Positions 44,291 to 53,227 of a DNA stretch of 64,000 nucleotides are shown piece after piece. Both the position numbers and the translations under genes were made by a program. The DNA lies in contig JACPKM010000001.1 in assembly GCA_016187025.1 (NCBI GenBank), positions 372,001 through 436,000 on the forward strand, written 5' to 3'. Each line of letters starts with the position of its first letter. Positions within the stretch are counted from its first letter, which is position 1. The notes beneath the pieces were generated by a model. It ran no database searches. It saw only the letters and a program-made list of their open reading frames with translations, and had not been told where the DNA came from. The stretch comes from Candidatus Daviesbacteria bacterium. GTDB lineage: Bacteria; Patescibacteria; Microgenomatia; Daviesbacterales; UBA10151.

Positions 44291-46297
44291 ATGGAACTTA
44301 TCTTAAATAACACAAATTTAATCATCTGGGCTGCTGTTGTAGCTGCTTTAGGTTATGGCGGTTGGTTAATTGCAGATGTATTAAAAAAGGATGCTGGCAA
44401 TGAAAAGATGCAAGAGATTGCATCTGCAATTCAAATTGGTGCAGCAGCTTACCTACAAAGACAATATTTAGTAGTTGGAGCAGTTGCTGCTGTTTTAGGG
44501 GCTATCATTTATTATTTTCTCGGCCAGAATAGTGCTATTGGATTTTTAGTTGGTGCAGTGCTTTCTGCTCTGGCTGGATTTATTGGTATGAGTGTTGCAG
44601 TGAGGGCAAATGTTAGGGTGGCTGAGGCTGCCAAGGGCGGATTATCAGATGCATTTAATTTAGCCTACAAGGGTGGTGCAGTAACAGGATTTTTAGTAGT
44701 AGGTTTGGCTTTGGGTGCAGTTTATGGTTTTTACCAGTTTACAGATGGAGATTTAAGGGCCTTAACTGGTTTAGCATTTGGTAGCTCTTTGATTTCGGTT
44801 TTTGCCAGACTTGGAGGAGGAATATTTACAAAGGGTGCTGATGTGGGGGCTGATTTAGTAGGAAAAGTAGAAGCGGGAATTCCTGAGGATGATCCCAGAA
44901 ATCCGGCAGTAATTGCAGACAATGTTGGCGATAATGTCGGAGATGATGCCGGAATGGCAGCAGATATTTTTGAAACCTATGTTGTCACAGCAGCAGCTGC
45001 AATCATTTTAGGACAATTGGTTTTTCCAGCTTTTGACCAGGCTTTAACTTATCCTTTGGTTATATTGGCGCTGGCAATTTTTGCCTCAGTTGTGGGAAGT
45101 CTATTTGTTCGTCTCGCAAGTAAAAATATTATGGGAGCCTTATATAAAGGTCTTATTATCACATCTGTGTTGTCAGCAATTTTGTTTTATCCTGCAACAT
45201 CAGTACTGATGGGTGGTAATGATTTATACGGGGTTATTAATCTCTACCTTGCTTCATTGCTGGGAATCTTAGTTACTGCTGGAATGGTTTGGATTACTGA
45301 GTACTACACTGGTACCCAATATAATCCTGTAAGACATATTGCCGAAAGCTCAGTGACAGGGCATGGAACAAATGTGATTGCAGGGCTTGCGGTCTCGATG
45401 AAATCAACATTTTTCCCAGTTATTTTGATTTCTGCAGCAGTTCTAGCTGCATATTCTTTAGCAGGACTATATGGGATCGCCTTGGCTGCAATTGCAATGC
45501 TTTCTCTATCTGGGGTGGTGGTTGCAATTGATGCATTTGGTCCAATTACAGATAACGCCGGTGGGATTGCCGAGATGGCCAATTTACCAAGCAAAGTAAG
45601 AAACGTCACTGATCCATTGGATGCAGTTGGAAACACTACAAAAGCTGTTACTAAAGGCTATGCCATAGGTTCTGCAGGACTTGCAGCATTGGTTCTTTTT
45701 GCAGCATATGCTGAAGAATTTACAGCACTGGGTAGAAGTTTATTATTTGACCTATCTGATCCTAGAGTGATAGTGGGACTTTTTATTGGTGGATCACTCC
45801 CTTACCTGTTTGCTTCCTATGCTATGGATGCAGTTGGTAAAGCTGGGGGGGCAGTTGTAGAAGAGGTCAGAAGGCAGTTTAAGAAAATTAAAGGGATTAT
45901 GGAAGGAACTGCCAAACCCGATTATGCTGCTTGTGTTTCCATTGTCACTGCTGCAGCACAGAAAGAGATGATGATTCCAGCTTTAATTCCGGTTTTGGCT
46001 CCGGTCATAGTAGGGTTTACCTTGGGTCCTGTTGCCTTAGGGGGGATGCTGGTTGGATCTATTGTGACAGGTATATTTGTAGCAGTTTCTATGACAACCG
46101 GTGGAGCAGCTTGGGATAATGCTAAAAAATACATTGAATCAGGAAAGTATGGCGGAAAGGGGTCTGAAACCCACAAAGCTGCCGTGACTGGTGATACAGT
46201 AGGAGATCCATATAAGGACACGGCAGGACCTGCCATTAATCCTATGATTAAGGTGGTTAATATAGTTGCGTTACTTCTAGTTCCATTTTTAAGATAA
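44291..46297 (+). CDS. hppA: Membrane-bound proton-translocating pyrophosphatase, K+-independent type
   Basis: A 668-residue protein with about 16 helices. The pyrophosphate site reads DVGADLVGKVEAGIPEDDPR, then NVGDNVGDDAGMAADIFE, and the C-terminal partner loop is KAAVTGDTVGDPYKDT. The potassium determinant reads GNTTKAVTKG: Lys and Thr at these two places mark K+-independent H+-pyrophosphatases, whereas K+-dependent ones have Ala and Gly/Ala. It turns PPi from biosynthesis into a proton gradient. TTGACT (44236-44241) with a weak TAAATT at 18 nt may be its promoter. Confidence 0.95.
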   Translation: MELILNNTNLIIWAAVVAALGYGGWLIADVLKKDAGNEKMQEIASAIQIGAAAYLQRQYLVVGAVAAVLGAIIYYFLGQNSAIGFLVGAVLSALAGFIGMSVAVRANVRVAEAAKGGLSDAFNLAYKGGAVTGFLVVGLALGAVYGFYQFTDGDLRALTGLAFGSSLISVFARLGGGIFTKGADVGADLVGKVEAGIPEDDPRNPAVIADNVGDNVGDDAGMAADIFETYVVTAAAAIILGQLVFPAFDQALTYPLVILALAIFASVVGSLFVRLASKNIMGALYKGLIITSVLSAILFYPATSVLMGGNDLYGVINLYLASLLGILVTAGMVWITEYYTGTQYNPVRHIAESSVTGHGTNVIAGLAVSMKSTFFPVILISAAVLAAYSLAGLYGIALAAIAMLSLSGVVVAIDAFGPITDNAGGIAEMANLPSKVRNVTDPLDAVGNTTKAVTKGYAIGSAGLAALVLFAAYAEEFTALGRSLLFDLSDPRVIVGLFIGGSLPYLFASYAMDAVGKAGGAVVEEVRRQFKKIKGIMEGTAKPDYAACVSIVTAAAQKEMMIPALIPVLAPVIVGFTLGPVALGGMLVGSIVTGIFVAVSMTTGGAAWDNAKKYIESGKYGGKGSETHKAAVTGDTVGDPYKDTAGPAINPMIKVVNIVALLLVPFLR

Positions 46298-46325
46298 ACT
46301 CCACACTAGAAGATTTTTGGGTATT

Positions 46326-46781
46326 TTACTTATTAGTTTGAGGAAGAACGGTTGCTGGGTCTGATGTTGGACTGGCTGTAGTTGAACTGTTTCCAGCAGG
46401 CTGACCATTTAATGCATTTTTTACCTCATTTACAATCTGATCAGGGGTATAAGATCCTTTGATTAAATAAGCCTGTGCTCCCAGCTCAAAACCCTCTTTA
46501 ATTACTGCTTCCTGGCCTAAATTAGTCAGTAAAACCACGATAGTATTTGAATTAGGGTTTTTTGCTTTAAACTCTTTTAAAACCTGTAGTCCATTAAGTC
46601 CCGGAAGCATTATATCAAGCAAAAGAAGGTCAAACTTTTCTGACAAAAGTATATTAAGGCCGCTATTTCCATCTGGAGCTGATTTTACTTCAAATCCAGC
46701 TTTGACAAGCTCTCTTACATATAAATCCCTAATAAAATCTTCATCTTCAATAAGGAGTAACTTTTTATTTTGCGAAGCCAT
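46326..46781 (-). CDS. Single-domain response regulator (CheY-like)
   Basis: 151 residues from the ATG at 46781 (MASQNKK), with TACAAT (plus 46789-46794) 7 nt before it; a TTG at 46817 is rejected. Receiver domain with acidic pair E12-D13, phospho-acceptor D56 in LLLLDIMLPG, the Thr switch in LLTNLG and the Lys in YLIKGS. A Pro/Ser/Thr tail of about 30 residues replaces any output domain. The neighbouring histidine kinase is its likely partner; it may act by protein contact. Confidence 0.88.
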   Translation of the reverse strand: MASQNKKLLLIEDEDFIRDLYVRELVKAGFEVKSAPDGNSGLNILLSEKFDLLLLDIMLPGLNGLQVLKEFKAKNPNSNTIVVLLTNLGQEAVIKEGFELGAQAYLIKGSYTPDQIVNEVKNALNGQPAGNSSTTASPTSDPATVLPQTNK

Positions 46782-46822
46782 AAAAAACATTGTATGGGAA
46801 AAACTATTTTTGCGCAAGATAC

Positions 46823-48325
46823 CTAATGAACCACAGGGGGATTTAAATAATTTTGCATACGCATTTCTAGGGCACCTTTTTGTTGTAGTGAATCAGAAGT
46901 AGTGGCAATAGGTAAACTGAAGTGGAATTTAGAGCCTGTTCCTATTTCAGACTCCACCCAAATTTTCCCTTTTAAATTGTCTATAATAGATTTTGAAATA
47001 TACAGTCCCAGGCCAGTCCCCTGTTTGTAATTAGGATCCAGGGTTGAAGCTGCCCTGAAAAACTTGTTAAATAAACGCGGAATAGCTTCTTTTGGTATAC
47101 CCATACCTGTATCTTCTATTGTTGTGATAACCTCATTTGGTGTGGTTTGAGTATACACTGTGACTTTTCCACCGCTTTTGGTGTAGTTAACGGCATTAGA
47201 AACCAGGTTATTTACCACCTCAGTAATGCGGGTAGTATCGGCCATAACCTTTGGCAGGGGAGTAGCTGGCAGGGTTAGCGAAAGTATAATACTTTTCTGC
47301 TTTGCTTGGTTTTGCAAGTCTTCCACTGCTTTAGTTAAGGTAGCACTCCAGTCAATTGGCTCAGGAGAAATAACAAGTCTTTGACGCTCTATTTTATTTA
47401 CGTTTAACAAATTGATGACTAAGGTGTAAAGCCTTTGGGCAGAAGCAAGGGATTTTTCCAACAGCTCAAGCTCTTCTTTTGTAATCTTTTGTCTATTTTC
47501 ATCTATAAACACTTTTAGATAACCAATTATACTTGTTAAAGGGGTTCTGAGCTCATGGGAGGCCATGGATACAAAATCAAGCTTCATCTGTTCTAACTCA
47601 CTTTCTTTAGTTAAATCATGAATTACTAAAATGCATCCTAAATTAGATTGTAGATTGCCAGTAATTGGCAGCCCAGAAAGGATAATGTCTGTTTGCTTGC
47701 TATCTTTGCCAATCAGTTTCAGGGACTGATCAGAAGTAAAAGGGGAGCTTGGCTGGTCAGAGAAACTAAGTGGACAATAGTTTTTTGCCATAATCTCCTC
47801 CCGTTTAGAAAATACTTTCATAAATTGATCTACTGGTCTGTTTATCATTTCCTGAAGCGTAAAGCCGGTTATTTTCTGAGCAGCGGTGTTTGCAAAAAGC
47901 ACATTTTTATGAAGATCTACCGCAATAATTCCATCTGTAATTGAGGACAAGATCAGGTTTAGCTTACTGGTTTGTGATGATAAAATCCCCTTTTCTTCCT
48001 CAACTTTGTCCACAACTTGTTTTACAGATAACATCATTTGGTTTAAGGCGGTTGAAATATCCCCCAGCTCATCGTTTGAGTGTATTTCTGCTTTTGTACC
48101 GATATTTCCACTGGAGATAACTTTAAGGGTAAAAAAAAGCTTTTCCAAGGGTTTTAAAAAGACAAAACTTAAAAATATTCCTCCTGCTCCGCTAAATACA
48201 ATGAGTAAAGAGGTCAAAAGCTTATTATCTAAAAAATTATAAAAGATAAGGGATAAAAAAGATACCAGCCCAATTATAAAGGCAATTTTTAGCCGGAGCG
48301 ATTTCTTAAGAGGTTGATTGGGCAT
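46823..48325 (-). CDS. Sensor histidine kinase (HAMP-PAS-HisKA-HATPase)
   Basis: 500 residues with an AGGAG ribosome site (plus 48332-48336). Two N-terminal helices (about 13-30 and 37-56) with almost no outer loop, a HAMP segment (about 57-110), a PAS domain (about 118-240; TDGIIAVDLHKNVLFAN), HisKA with H257 in MASHELRTPLTSIIGYL, N box NNLVSNAVNYT, G1 EDTGMGIP and G2 QGTGLGLYI. The missing outer sensor means it senses inside the cell or the membrane. Probably cotranscribed with DoxX and the response regulator. Confidence 0.92.
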   Translation of the reverse strand: MPNQPLKKSLRLKIAFIIGLVSFLSLIFYNFLDNKLLTSLLIVFSGAGGIFLSFVFLKPLEKLFFTLKVISSGNIGTKAEIHSNDELGDISTALNQMMLSVKQVVDKVEEEKGILSSQTSKLNLILSSITDGIIAVDLHKNVLFANTAAQKITGFTLQEMINRPVDQFMKVFSKREEIMAKNYCPLSFSDQPSSPFTSDQSLKLIGKDSKQTDIILSGLPITGNLQSNLGCILVIHDLTKESELEQMKLDFVSMASHELRTPLTSIIGYLKVFIDENRQKITKEELELLEKSLASAQRLYTLVINLLNVNKIERQRLVISPEPIDWSATLTKAVEDLQNQAKQKSIILSLTLPATPLPKVMADTTRITEVVNNLVSNAVNYTKSGGKVTVYTQTTPNEVITTIEDTGMGIPKEAIPRLFNKFFRAASTLDPNYKQGTGLGLYISKSIIDNLKGKIWVESEIGTGSKFHFSLPIATTSDSLQQKGALEMRMQNYLNPPVVH

Positions 48326-48334
48326 TCTCTTCTC

Positions 48335-48877
48335 CTATCCTTTTTTGGATGATTTTTCCGATTTGTTAAAAACATCCCAAAAGGGGAGGATAAATCTATC
48401 CAATCCATACCAACCTGCTACTTTCCATGCCAGCATTATAAAAATTTGACCTATTAATAGTACTGGATTAATGCTGACAGTACCAGCCAGAAGATAGTTC
48501 ATATTCATTAATGCTCCAAAAAATGCTGCAACACCTGTTAGTGCACCCAATATTAGTCCTATTCCGACTGCAATTTCACCATAGGTGACCAAGTATGAGA
48601 ATACTACACTATTGGGTAAGGCTATGTTTTGTACAAAAGCTGCATACCAATCTTGTACATCTGGATGAGGACCGGAAGCTTTTTCCAATGCCTTTGTTAA
48701 AAACCCCTGGACAGCCACTCCTGCTTTAGCGCCCGTCCAGGCTGGATTAAAAAGCTTATTCCACCCAGCATCAACCCATTCCCATCCTACATAGACTCTT
48801 AAAATCAACCACAACCAAGAGAAACTAGTTGTATTATAAAGCAGGTTAGAAATAGAAGAATCTTTTACACCAGTCAC
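48335..48877 (-). CDS. DoxX/DoxD-family membrane protein
   Basis: A 180-residue protein with a GTG start and four helices. LRVYVGWEWVDAGWNKLF and GEIAVGIGLILGALTGVAAFFG, then NMNYLLAGTVSINPVL, match the DoxX family, related to the small subunit of thiosulfate:quinone oxidoreductase. The substrate is uncertain. Its stop overlaps the ribosome site of the histidine kinase, so a membrane redox signal feeding that kinase is an attractive inference. Confidence 0.82.
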   Translation of the reverse strand: MTGVKDSSISNLLYNTTSFSWLWLILRVYVGWEWVDAGWNKLFNPAWTGAKAGVAVQGFLTKALEKASGPHPDVQDWYAAFVQNIALPNSVVFSYLVTYGEIAVGIGLILGALTGVAAFFGALMNMNYLLAGTVSINPVLLIGQIFIMLAWKVAGWYGLDRFILPFWDVFNKSEKSSKKG

Positions 48878-48915
48878 AATTTTACCGTAGCATGTAAAAC
48901 CTTTATTGGCAACTA

Positions 48916-49566
48916 CTAGTTAATTTCTACAACGGATACAGCCAAATTATCTCCCTGGTATAAAAACACAAACTTTACTAACTTTTGTTTATTGTTTGTA
49001 ACATAAAGATTTTGTTTGGCATTAGCAAGCTCTGCTCCGGGGTTATAAAATATAGAAACACCATCTTTTTGATCAATTTGAGGAATCTGGGCAAAATCAT
49101 GGTTTGTAGGAGCCAGTACCTCCAATCCAGCTTCTTCGGCAACCCATCTAATTAATGAAGCAAAATGGCATACCCCATCTCCATAAAGGTACCCACTAAA
49201 TTTATAGCCATCCTGGGCATTAAAATAAGTATTAGTAGTTTTTACCACTCTTTTTTCTTTGTATTCCGGCAATATATCTTTATGAAAGGCAAATGATTCA
49301 CCAGGGTTTAGAATAAATTCATAATTTGAAGGCTTTCTAACCTGCTCCCAATTTACATTTTTGGGGTCAGACACTATCCCTTCCAGATATGCTAGGTTTA
49401 AAAGGATGTTGTCTTTGAATACCTCATTTACAAAAGGTACTTCATGTCTTATTGCCAATGAAATCTCCTGCTCTGCAAGCAAGTGCTCATTTGCAGGAGT
49501 TGCTAATACTTGGTTAAAGCCTAAAATAGAAATTAATGCAGAAGTTTGGACTACTTTGCTAATCAT
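48916..49566 (-). CDS. VanW-like secreted protein
   Basis: 216 residues from the ATG at 49566, which gives a clean signal peptide (MISKVVQTSALISILGF... to about residue 24); the ATG at 49611 would add a poor leader. The VanW core is visible: FILNPGESFAFHKDI, GYLYGDGVCHFASLIRWVAEEAGLEVL and a final VTNNKQKLVKFVF. The role of VanW domains is still unclear; they occur with peptidoglycan-modifying proteins in Gram-positive bacteria and CPR. Confidence 0.75.
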   Translation of the reverse strand: MISKVVQTSALISILGFNQVLATPANEHLLAEQEISLAIRHEVPFVNEVFKDNILLNLAYLEGIVSDPKNVNWEQVRKPSNYEFILNPGESFAFHKDILPEYKEKRVVKTTNTYFNAQDGYKFSGYLYGDGVCHFASLIRWVAEEAGLEVLAPTNHDFAQIPQIDQKDGVSIFYNPGAELANAKQNLYVTNNKQKLVKFVFLYQGDNLAVSVVEIN

Positions 49567-49653
49567 AATAAAACAGGCTAGATATGCCTGTAATAACTCA
49601 TAGTATAACATACTATAAGTCCTAAATCAACCCTATAGCCTCCTTATTAGTTT

Positions 49654-49683
49654 TTGATTTAATGGGTAGTTAATTGGTATAAT
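49654..49683 (+). promoter_or_regulatory. Promoter of tRNA-Glu
   Basis: TTGATT (49654-49659), 18-nt spacer, TATAAT (49678-49683), 16 nt before the tRNA. Confidence 0.65.
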
Positions 49684-49699
49684 GTGGCTCGTTTAGTAT

Positions 49700-49773
49700 G
49701 CCGCCATCGTCTAGTGGCTTAGGACATCGGATTCTCATTCCGAAAATCACGGGTTCAAATCCCGTTGGCGGTA
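49700..49773 (+). tRNA. tRNA-Glu (anticodon CTC)
   Basis: Cloverleaf: acceptor GCCGCCA/TGGCGGT (first pair G-U), D arm GTCTAGTGGCTTAGGAC, anticodon stem TCGGA/TCCGA with loop TTCTCAT (anticodon CTC), T stem ACGGG/CCCGT with loop TTCAAAT, discriminator A. CCA is not encoded, unlike the tRNA-Gln gene at 4746. Confidence 0.95.
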
Positions 49774-49833
49774 CTAAATTTTTAATAAGATTCATACAAT
49801 ATGGGTAGTCCTTAAGACAATCTGTTAAAACGA

Positions 49834-49862
49834 TTGACATTTGTCGTGTTTTCTCCTAGAAT
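49834..49862 (+). promoter_or_regulatory. Promoter of greA
   Basis: TTGACA (49834-49839), 17-nt spacer, TAGAAT (49857-49862). The leader to the ATG at 49887 is about 18 nt and contains AGAGAAG. Confidence 0.75.
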
Positions 49863-49886
49863 TTGCAAAACAGCCCAGAGAAGAAA

Positions 49887-50438
49887 ATGAAAAAACCCTC
49901 TACAAAGCTAAGTAGGGATAAGAATGAATTAACTCCTAAAAAAGGTGAGGGTTCCTCCTCAGGCGCACGCAGGGCTTCAACAAAAGTTATCTATGTAACC
50001 CAAAAAGGGCTTTCTGATGCTCACAAAGAATTAGACGAGTTACGGAACAAAGAACGTCCTAAAGTAGCTGAAAAAATTCAACAAGCCAGAGAATATGGTG
50101 ATCTGTCGGAAAACTCAGAATATGAGGCAGCCCTATCAGAGCAATCCTTAATTGAAAGCCGTATCAGCGAGCTTGAAGAAGTTATCAAAAGCTCTAAAGT
50201 TATTGTAGAAAATCATTCTCTGGATTTTGTAGTCATCGGTTCTTCGGTAACATTGGAGATGGGAGATGAGGTGGATGAATTTACTATTGTAGGAAGACTC
50301 GAAGCTGATCCGGCTAAAAAGCGGATTTCCAACGAATCCCCTCTTGGGGCTGCTTTATTGGGAGCCAGGACTGGTGAGGTAGTAGAAGTTGCAACACCAA
50401 TTGTGAGATATAAGTGTAAGGTATTGGAGATCAAATAG
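49887..50438 (+). CDS. greA: Transcription elongation factor GreA
   Basis: 183 residues from the ATG at 49887; a TTG at 49863 overlaps the region just after the -10. A basic, Ser-rich N-terminal extension of about 35 residues precedes the family start VIYVTQKGLSDAHKELDEL. The coiled-coil tip has the acidic YGDLSENSEYEAA motif that enters the RNA polymerase secondary channel and triggers cleavage of backtracked RNA. C-terminal FKBP-like domain (IGSSVTLEMGDE to SPLGAALLGARTGEVVEV). The extension is longer than usual. Confidence 0.95.
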   Translation: MKKPSTKLSRDKNELTPKKGEGSSSGARRASTKVIYVTQKGLSDAHKELDELRNKERPKVAEKIQQAREYGDLSENSEYEAALSEQSLIESRISELEEVIKSSKVIVENHSLDFVVIGSSVTLEMGDEVDEFTIVGRLEADPAKKRISNESPLGAALLGARTGEVVEVATPIVRYKCKVLEIK

Positions 50439-50439
50439 A

Positions 50440-51774
50440 ATGAATGAACCTATAACTGAATTTACGTCTAAATTACCCAAACTATCAGATAATCAGAAAA
50501 AAGTCTTAAAGCTTTTAATAGAAGCAGCAAGATTAATAGTCCCCCTTTATAAAAAGCAAGAGAACCATAGATTTGAGGGAGCTAATTTTTATCCACATGA
50601 TGCTACTCGTGAAGAGATCACTAAAGCCGCAGCAACTAATTTTGAGATTCTATCTCCTTATTCTGTAGTAGAAAGAAAAGGAAAAGAGCTCATTGCCATT
50701 CCGTACCATTTAAAGTATGCAGAATTTTTAGAACCAATTGCTGATAAACTATTAAAAGCTGCATCCATAACGGACAATAAAGATTTTGCAAAAAGATTAG
50801 AATTCCAAGCAAACGCCTTATTAAACGGTACATATGATGAGGCAACCATTTATTGGATGAAGATGAGACCGTATATTCTGGATATTAATATTGGACCAGT
50901 AGAACGATATAACGACAAGCTATTTTTTACTAAAACCTCTTACCAGGCATGGGTTGGTGTGATGGACGGGGAAAGAACAGCAAGAGTTTTAAACTTCAAA
51001 AATATTATCCATACAGCAAGAAGAAAAACCTTGATGCCTTCAGAGAAGGTAGACTTCTACGAAAAAGTTCAGATCAGAGTTGATGATTTATTAATATTTT
51101 CTGGACTTATTTCAAGAACCATGTTTTTGGGAGTAAACCTACCTAATGATACTAACTTAATGGAAAAATATGGATCGGAAATTACCGTATTTAAGCAATC
51201 AATAGATTATAGGGTGAAGACTGAGGTGCTACCAGCTTTTAGCAAAGTTTTTTCTTCTAGTTTTCAGAAGGAGTTTGACTATGAGGATATCAGGTGGGGA
51301 ACACTGTACTTTACTATCTTACATGAGCTTGGACATACATACTTGCGTTATAGAAACTCAGAAAGGAATTTAGAAGATCTATTCCCTATCATTGATGAAC
51401 TATCTGCCTATGTTTTAGGTATGAAACTGGCAGGCTTTTTGCTCCTGAAAGATGTTTTAACTCAAAAACAATTAGAGTCTATCATGGTAGCATTTACTTC
51501 AAGGTGTTTTGAGTTGGTTCTAAACGAGAGCAATAACAAGTCCAAAATTCACTATACCATCGGCGGTGCGATCTTTGTTAACTTTTTGTTTGAAACCGAA
51601 GCTATCAGAGAAAAAGAAGGAATCTCATGGCCAAATTTTACTAAAATGTTTGTTTCTTTAGACCAACTGGCAACTATTTTAGAAAGAATACTTTCTCAGG
51701 GGAGGCGTGAGGATGCAGAGGCTTTCATTAAAAAATACGGAGATATGAAAGTGCTTCAAAGGTTTAATATTTGA
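50440..51774 (+). CDS. Zinc metallopeptidase-like protein, possibly dipeptidyl-peptidase III (M49) related
   Basis: 444 residues, starting 1 nt after greA. The metal site is H295-E-L-G-H299 followed by E320 in FPIIDELSAY, a gluzincin-like arrangement. Upstream, ILDINIGPVERYNDKLFFTK and YQAWVGVMDGERTARVLNF resemble the NIGxxE..D and FEGFVAV blocks of M49 enzymes. No signal peptide, so cytoplasmic. M49 proper has HEXXXH, so this may be a divergent branch or only an analogous fold. Peptide recycling is the likely role. Confidence 0.6.
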   Translation: MNEPITEFTSKLPKLSDNQKKVLKLLIEAARLIVPLYKKQENHRFEGANFYPHDATREEITKAAATNFEILSPYSVVERKGKELIAIPYHLKYAEFLEPIADKLLKAASITDNKDFAKRLEFQANALLNGTYDEATIYWMKMRPYILDINIGPVERYNDKLFFTKTSYQAWVGVMDGERTARVLNFKNIIHTARRKTLMPSEKVDFYEKVQIRVDDLLIFSGLISRTMFLGVNLPNDTNLMEKYGSEITVFKQSIDYRVKTEVLPAFSKVFSSSFQKEFDYEDIRWGTLYFTILHELGHTYLRYRNSERNLEDLFPIIDELSAYVLGMKLAGFLLLKDVLTQKQLESIMVAFTSRCFELVLNESNNKSKIHYTIGGAIFVNFLFETEAIREKEGISWPNFTKMFVSLDQLATILERILSQGRREDAEAFIKKYGDMKVLQRFNI

Positions 51775-51799
51775 CCTTGTTGCAAGCTTCCTGTAAAAT
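51771..51799 (+). promoter_or_regulatory. Promoter for the HELGAH protein gene
   Basis: TTGACC (51771-51776), overlapping the stop of the gene before, 17-nt spacer, TAAAAT (51794-51799); the ATG is 14 nt on. Confidence 0.55.
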
Positions 51800-51813
51800 A
51801 ACACCCCATTAAC

Positions 51814-53187
51814 ATGGCGACACCAGCAGAAAGATTTAGAACAGGAAATTATGAATTAGGAACTCGTTTAGTTGGAGTTTATAGGGCTCTTGATAGAATA
51901 AGAGTAGCTAAAGGAGAAGTAGGTCATATAGACTTTGATTTAGCCCCAGTAAGATATGTCACACTACCTGATGGTGTTATAAAAACAGAGGAACAAGCTG
52001 AAGGGCTACTTGCACATTATGCCTTACAAGCTGATCCGAGAACACCGGATGGAGCTTTTATGCGGGCAAGCGTTAAAGCTACACTCGCATTTTTAAGGGT
52101 TGCAAGAGGAGAACCGGTTGGTTATGCAGAATATATCAGGGAGACGTTGGAAACGCATCCTAATCAGCCTTTTCGCAGAAGAATTGAGGATAAATATAAT
52201 CTTGTAGCTGATTTAGCGAGAGAATGTGGTTTTACATATGATCCAGATGGTTGGAGCAGATATTTGCAAGACGCTGCTGTTCGTCCGGATACAGTTAAAC
52301 TCGAATTTCGGAAAGCGCGACAAAGAGTTATACCCGTTCTCCTTGAGGAATTAGGATTAGATTTTAACCCCCAATACCGCACAGAAGTAAAACCGGTCGA
52401 TGAACCTTGGATGTTTTGGACGAAGGTTGATAGAAGAGCAGGAGTAGTACTAACAGTTAACACCCACAGTAGGCATGAATCACAGCTTTATCAAGCTAAG
52501 TTTCCACCCCTTTTAGCTCACGAATTAGGTGCTCATGGATTCCAGGGACTACAAATTAGAGAGGGTGTGGATAAGGGAGGACTGAATCCCTTCTATGCTA
52601 TAAGTAAAGTGCCAGGGCCAGAACAATTTGGAAACGAAGGATTGGCGATTGTTATGTGTAATCTGTTACCCGCAGTTTACGAAGCTTTAGGGCCGGAGGG
52701 GCGAATGGAAGCTGAGCGTTATAAACTGGCAACGTGGGCATATCAGGTTGTTGCCAATGAAGCTGCTCAAGCAGGAGAAGTTAAACCTGAGCATTGGCAG
52801 TTTATACAACATTTTGTGCCAAGCGAACAACAGGACAGGTTCGAGAGGCAGATGAGAGAAAGATTAGAAGATCCAGTTTATCGCTCTTACCATCCCGCCT
52901 ACAGTTTAGGTAGCCTTTTACTAGATATTGCTGCGGAAGTTTTACCTATTCCTGCCAGAAAAGAATTGGTTCAAGCGCTACTTGAAACGTATTTAACTCC
53001 GACACAAATTCGTAGAAAAATTGAGGAATTAAAAAGTAAGTATATTCCACATGGTGATCAAGAGCAGGTGGTTCATGAGATATCTGAGTTAGACGAAGGC
53101 CAGCCAGGATTTGATTTAAGAAACTGGCTCGCAGGGCTTTTAAGAGGAAAGTTTAGTGTTTTTAGTAGATCCTCAATTGCACACTAG
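51814..53187 (+). CDS. Putative gluzincin-type metallopeptidase (HExxxH)
   Basis: 457 residues with no membrane segment. Residues 232-242 read PLLAHELGAHG: an H236-E-LGA-H241 site with the spacing of HExxxH enzymes, followed by E275 in FGNEGLAIV, like the EG(W/L)A third ligand of DUF885/M32-type peptidases. An Arg- and Glu-rich helical C terminus follows. I cannot name the family. Base and residue use (many Arg, Pro, Ala) differ from its neighbours and recall the double winged-helix gene at 31792. Confidence 0.55.
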   Translation: MATPAERFRTGNYELGTRLVGVYRALDRIRVAKGEVGHIDFDLAPVRYVTLPDGVIKTEEQAEGLLAHYALQADPRTPDGAFMRASVKATLAFLRVARGEPVGYAEYIRETLETHPNQPFRRRIEDKYNLVADLARECGFTYDPDGWSRYLQDAAVRPDTVKLEFRKARQRVIPVLLEELGLDFNPQYRTEVKPVDEPWMFWTKVDRRAGVVLTVNTHSRHESQLYQAKFPPLLAHELGAHGFQGLQIREGVDKGGLNPFYAISKVPGPEQFGNEGLAIVMCNLLPAVYEALGPEGRMEAERYKLATWAYQVVANEAAQAGEVKPEHWQFIQHFVPSEQQDRFERQMRERLEDPVYRSYHPAYSLGSLLLDIAAEVLPIPARKELVQALLETYLTPTQIRRKIEELKSKYIPHGDQEQVVHEISELDEGQPGFDLRNWLAGLLRGKFSVFSRSSIAH

Positions 53188-53227
53188 CTCTCTTTTAAAA
53201 TCAATTTGCTTCGGATATACTTTACCC

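Noticed and set aside
53156..53227. N-terminal extension of lysS by 24 residues.
   Set aside because: It would translate through the TATACT -10 and overlaps the end of the previous gene; the ATG at 53228 gives the family start.
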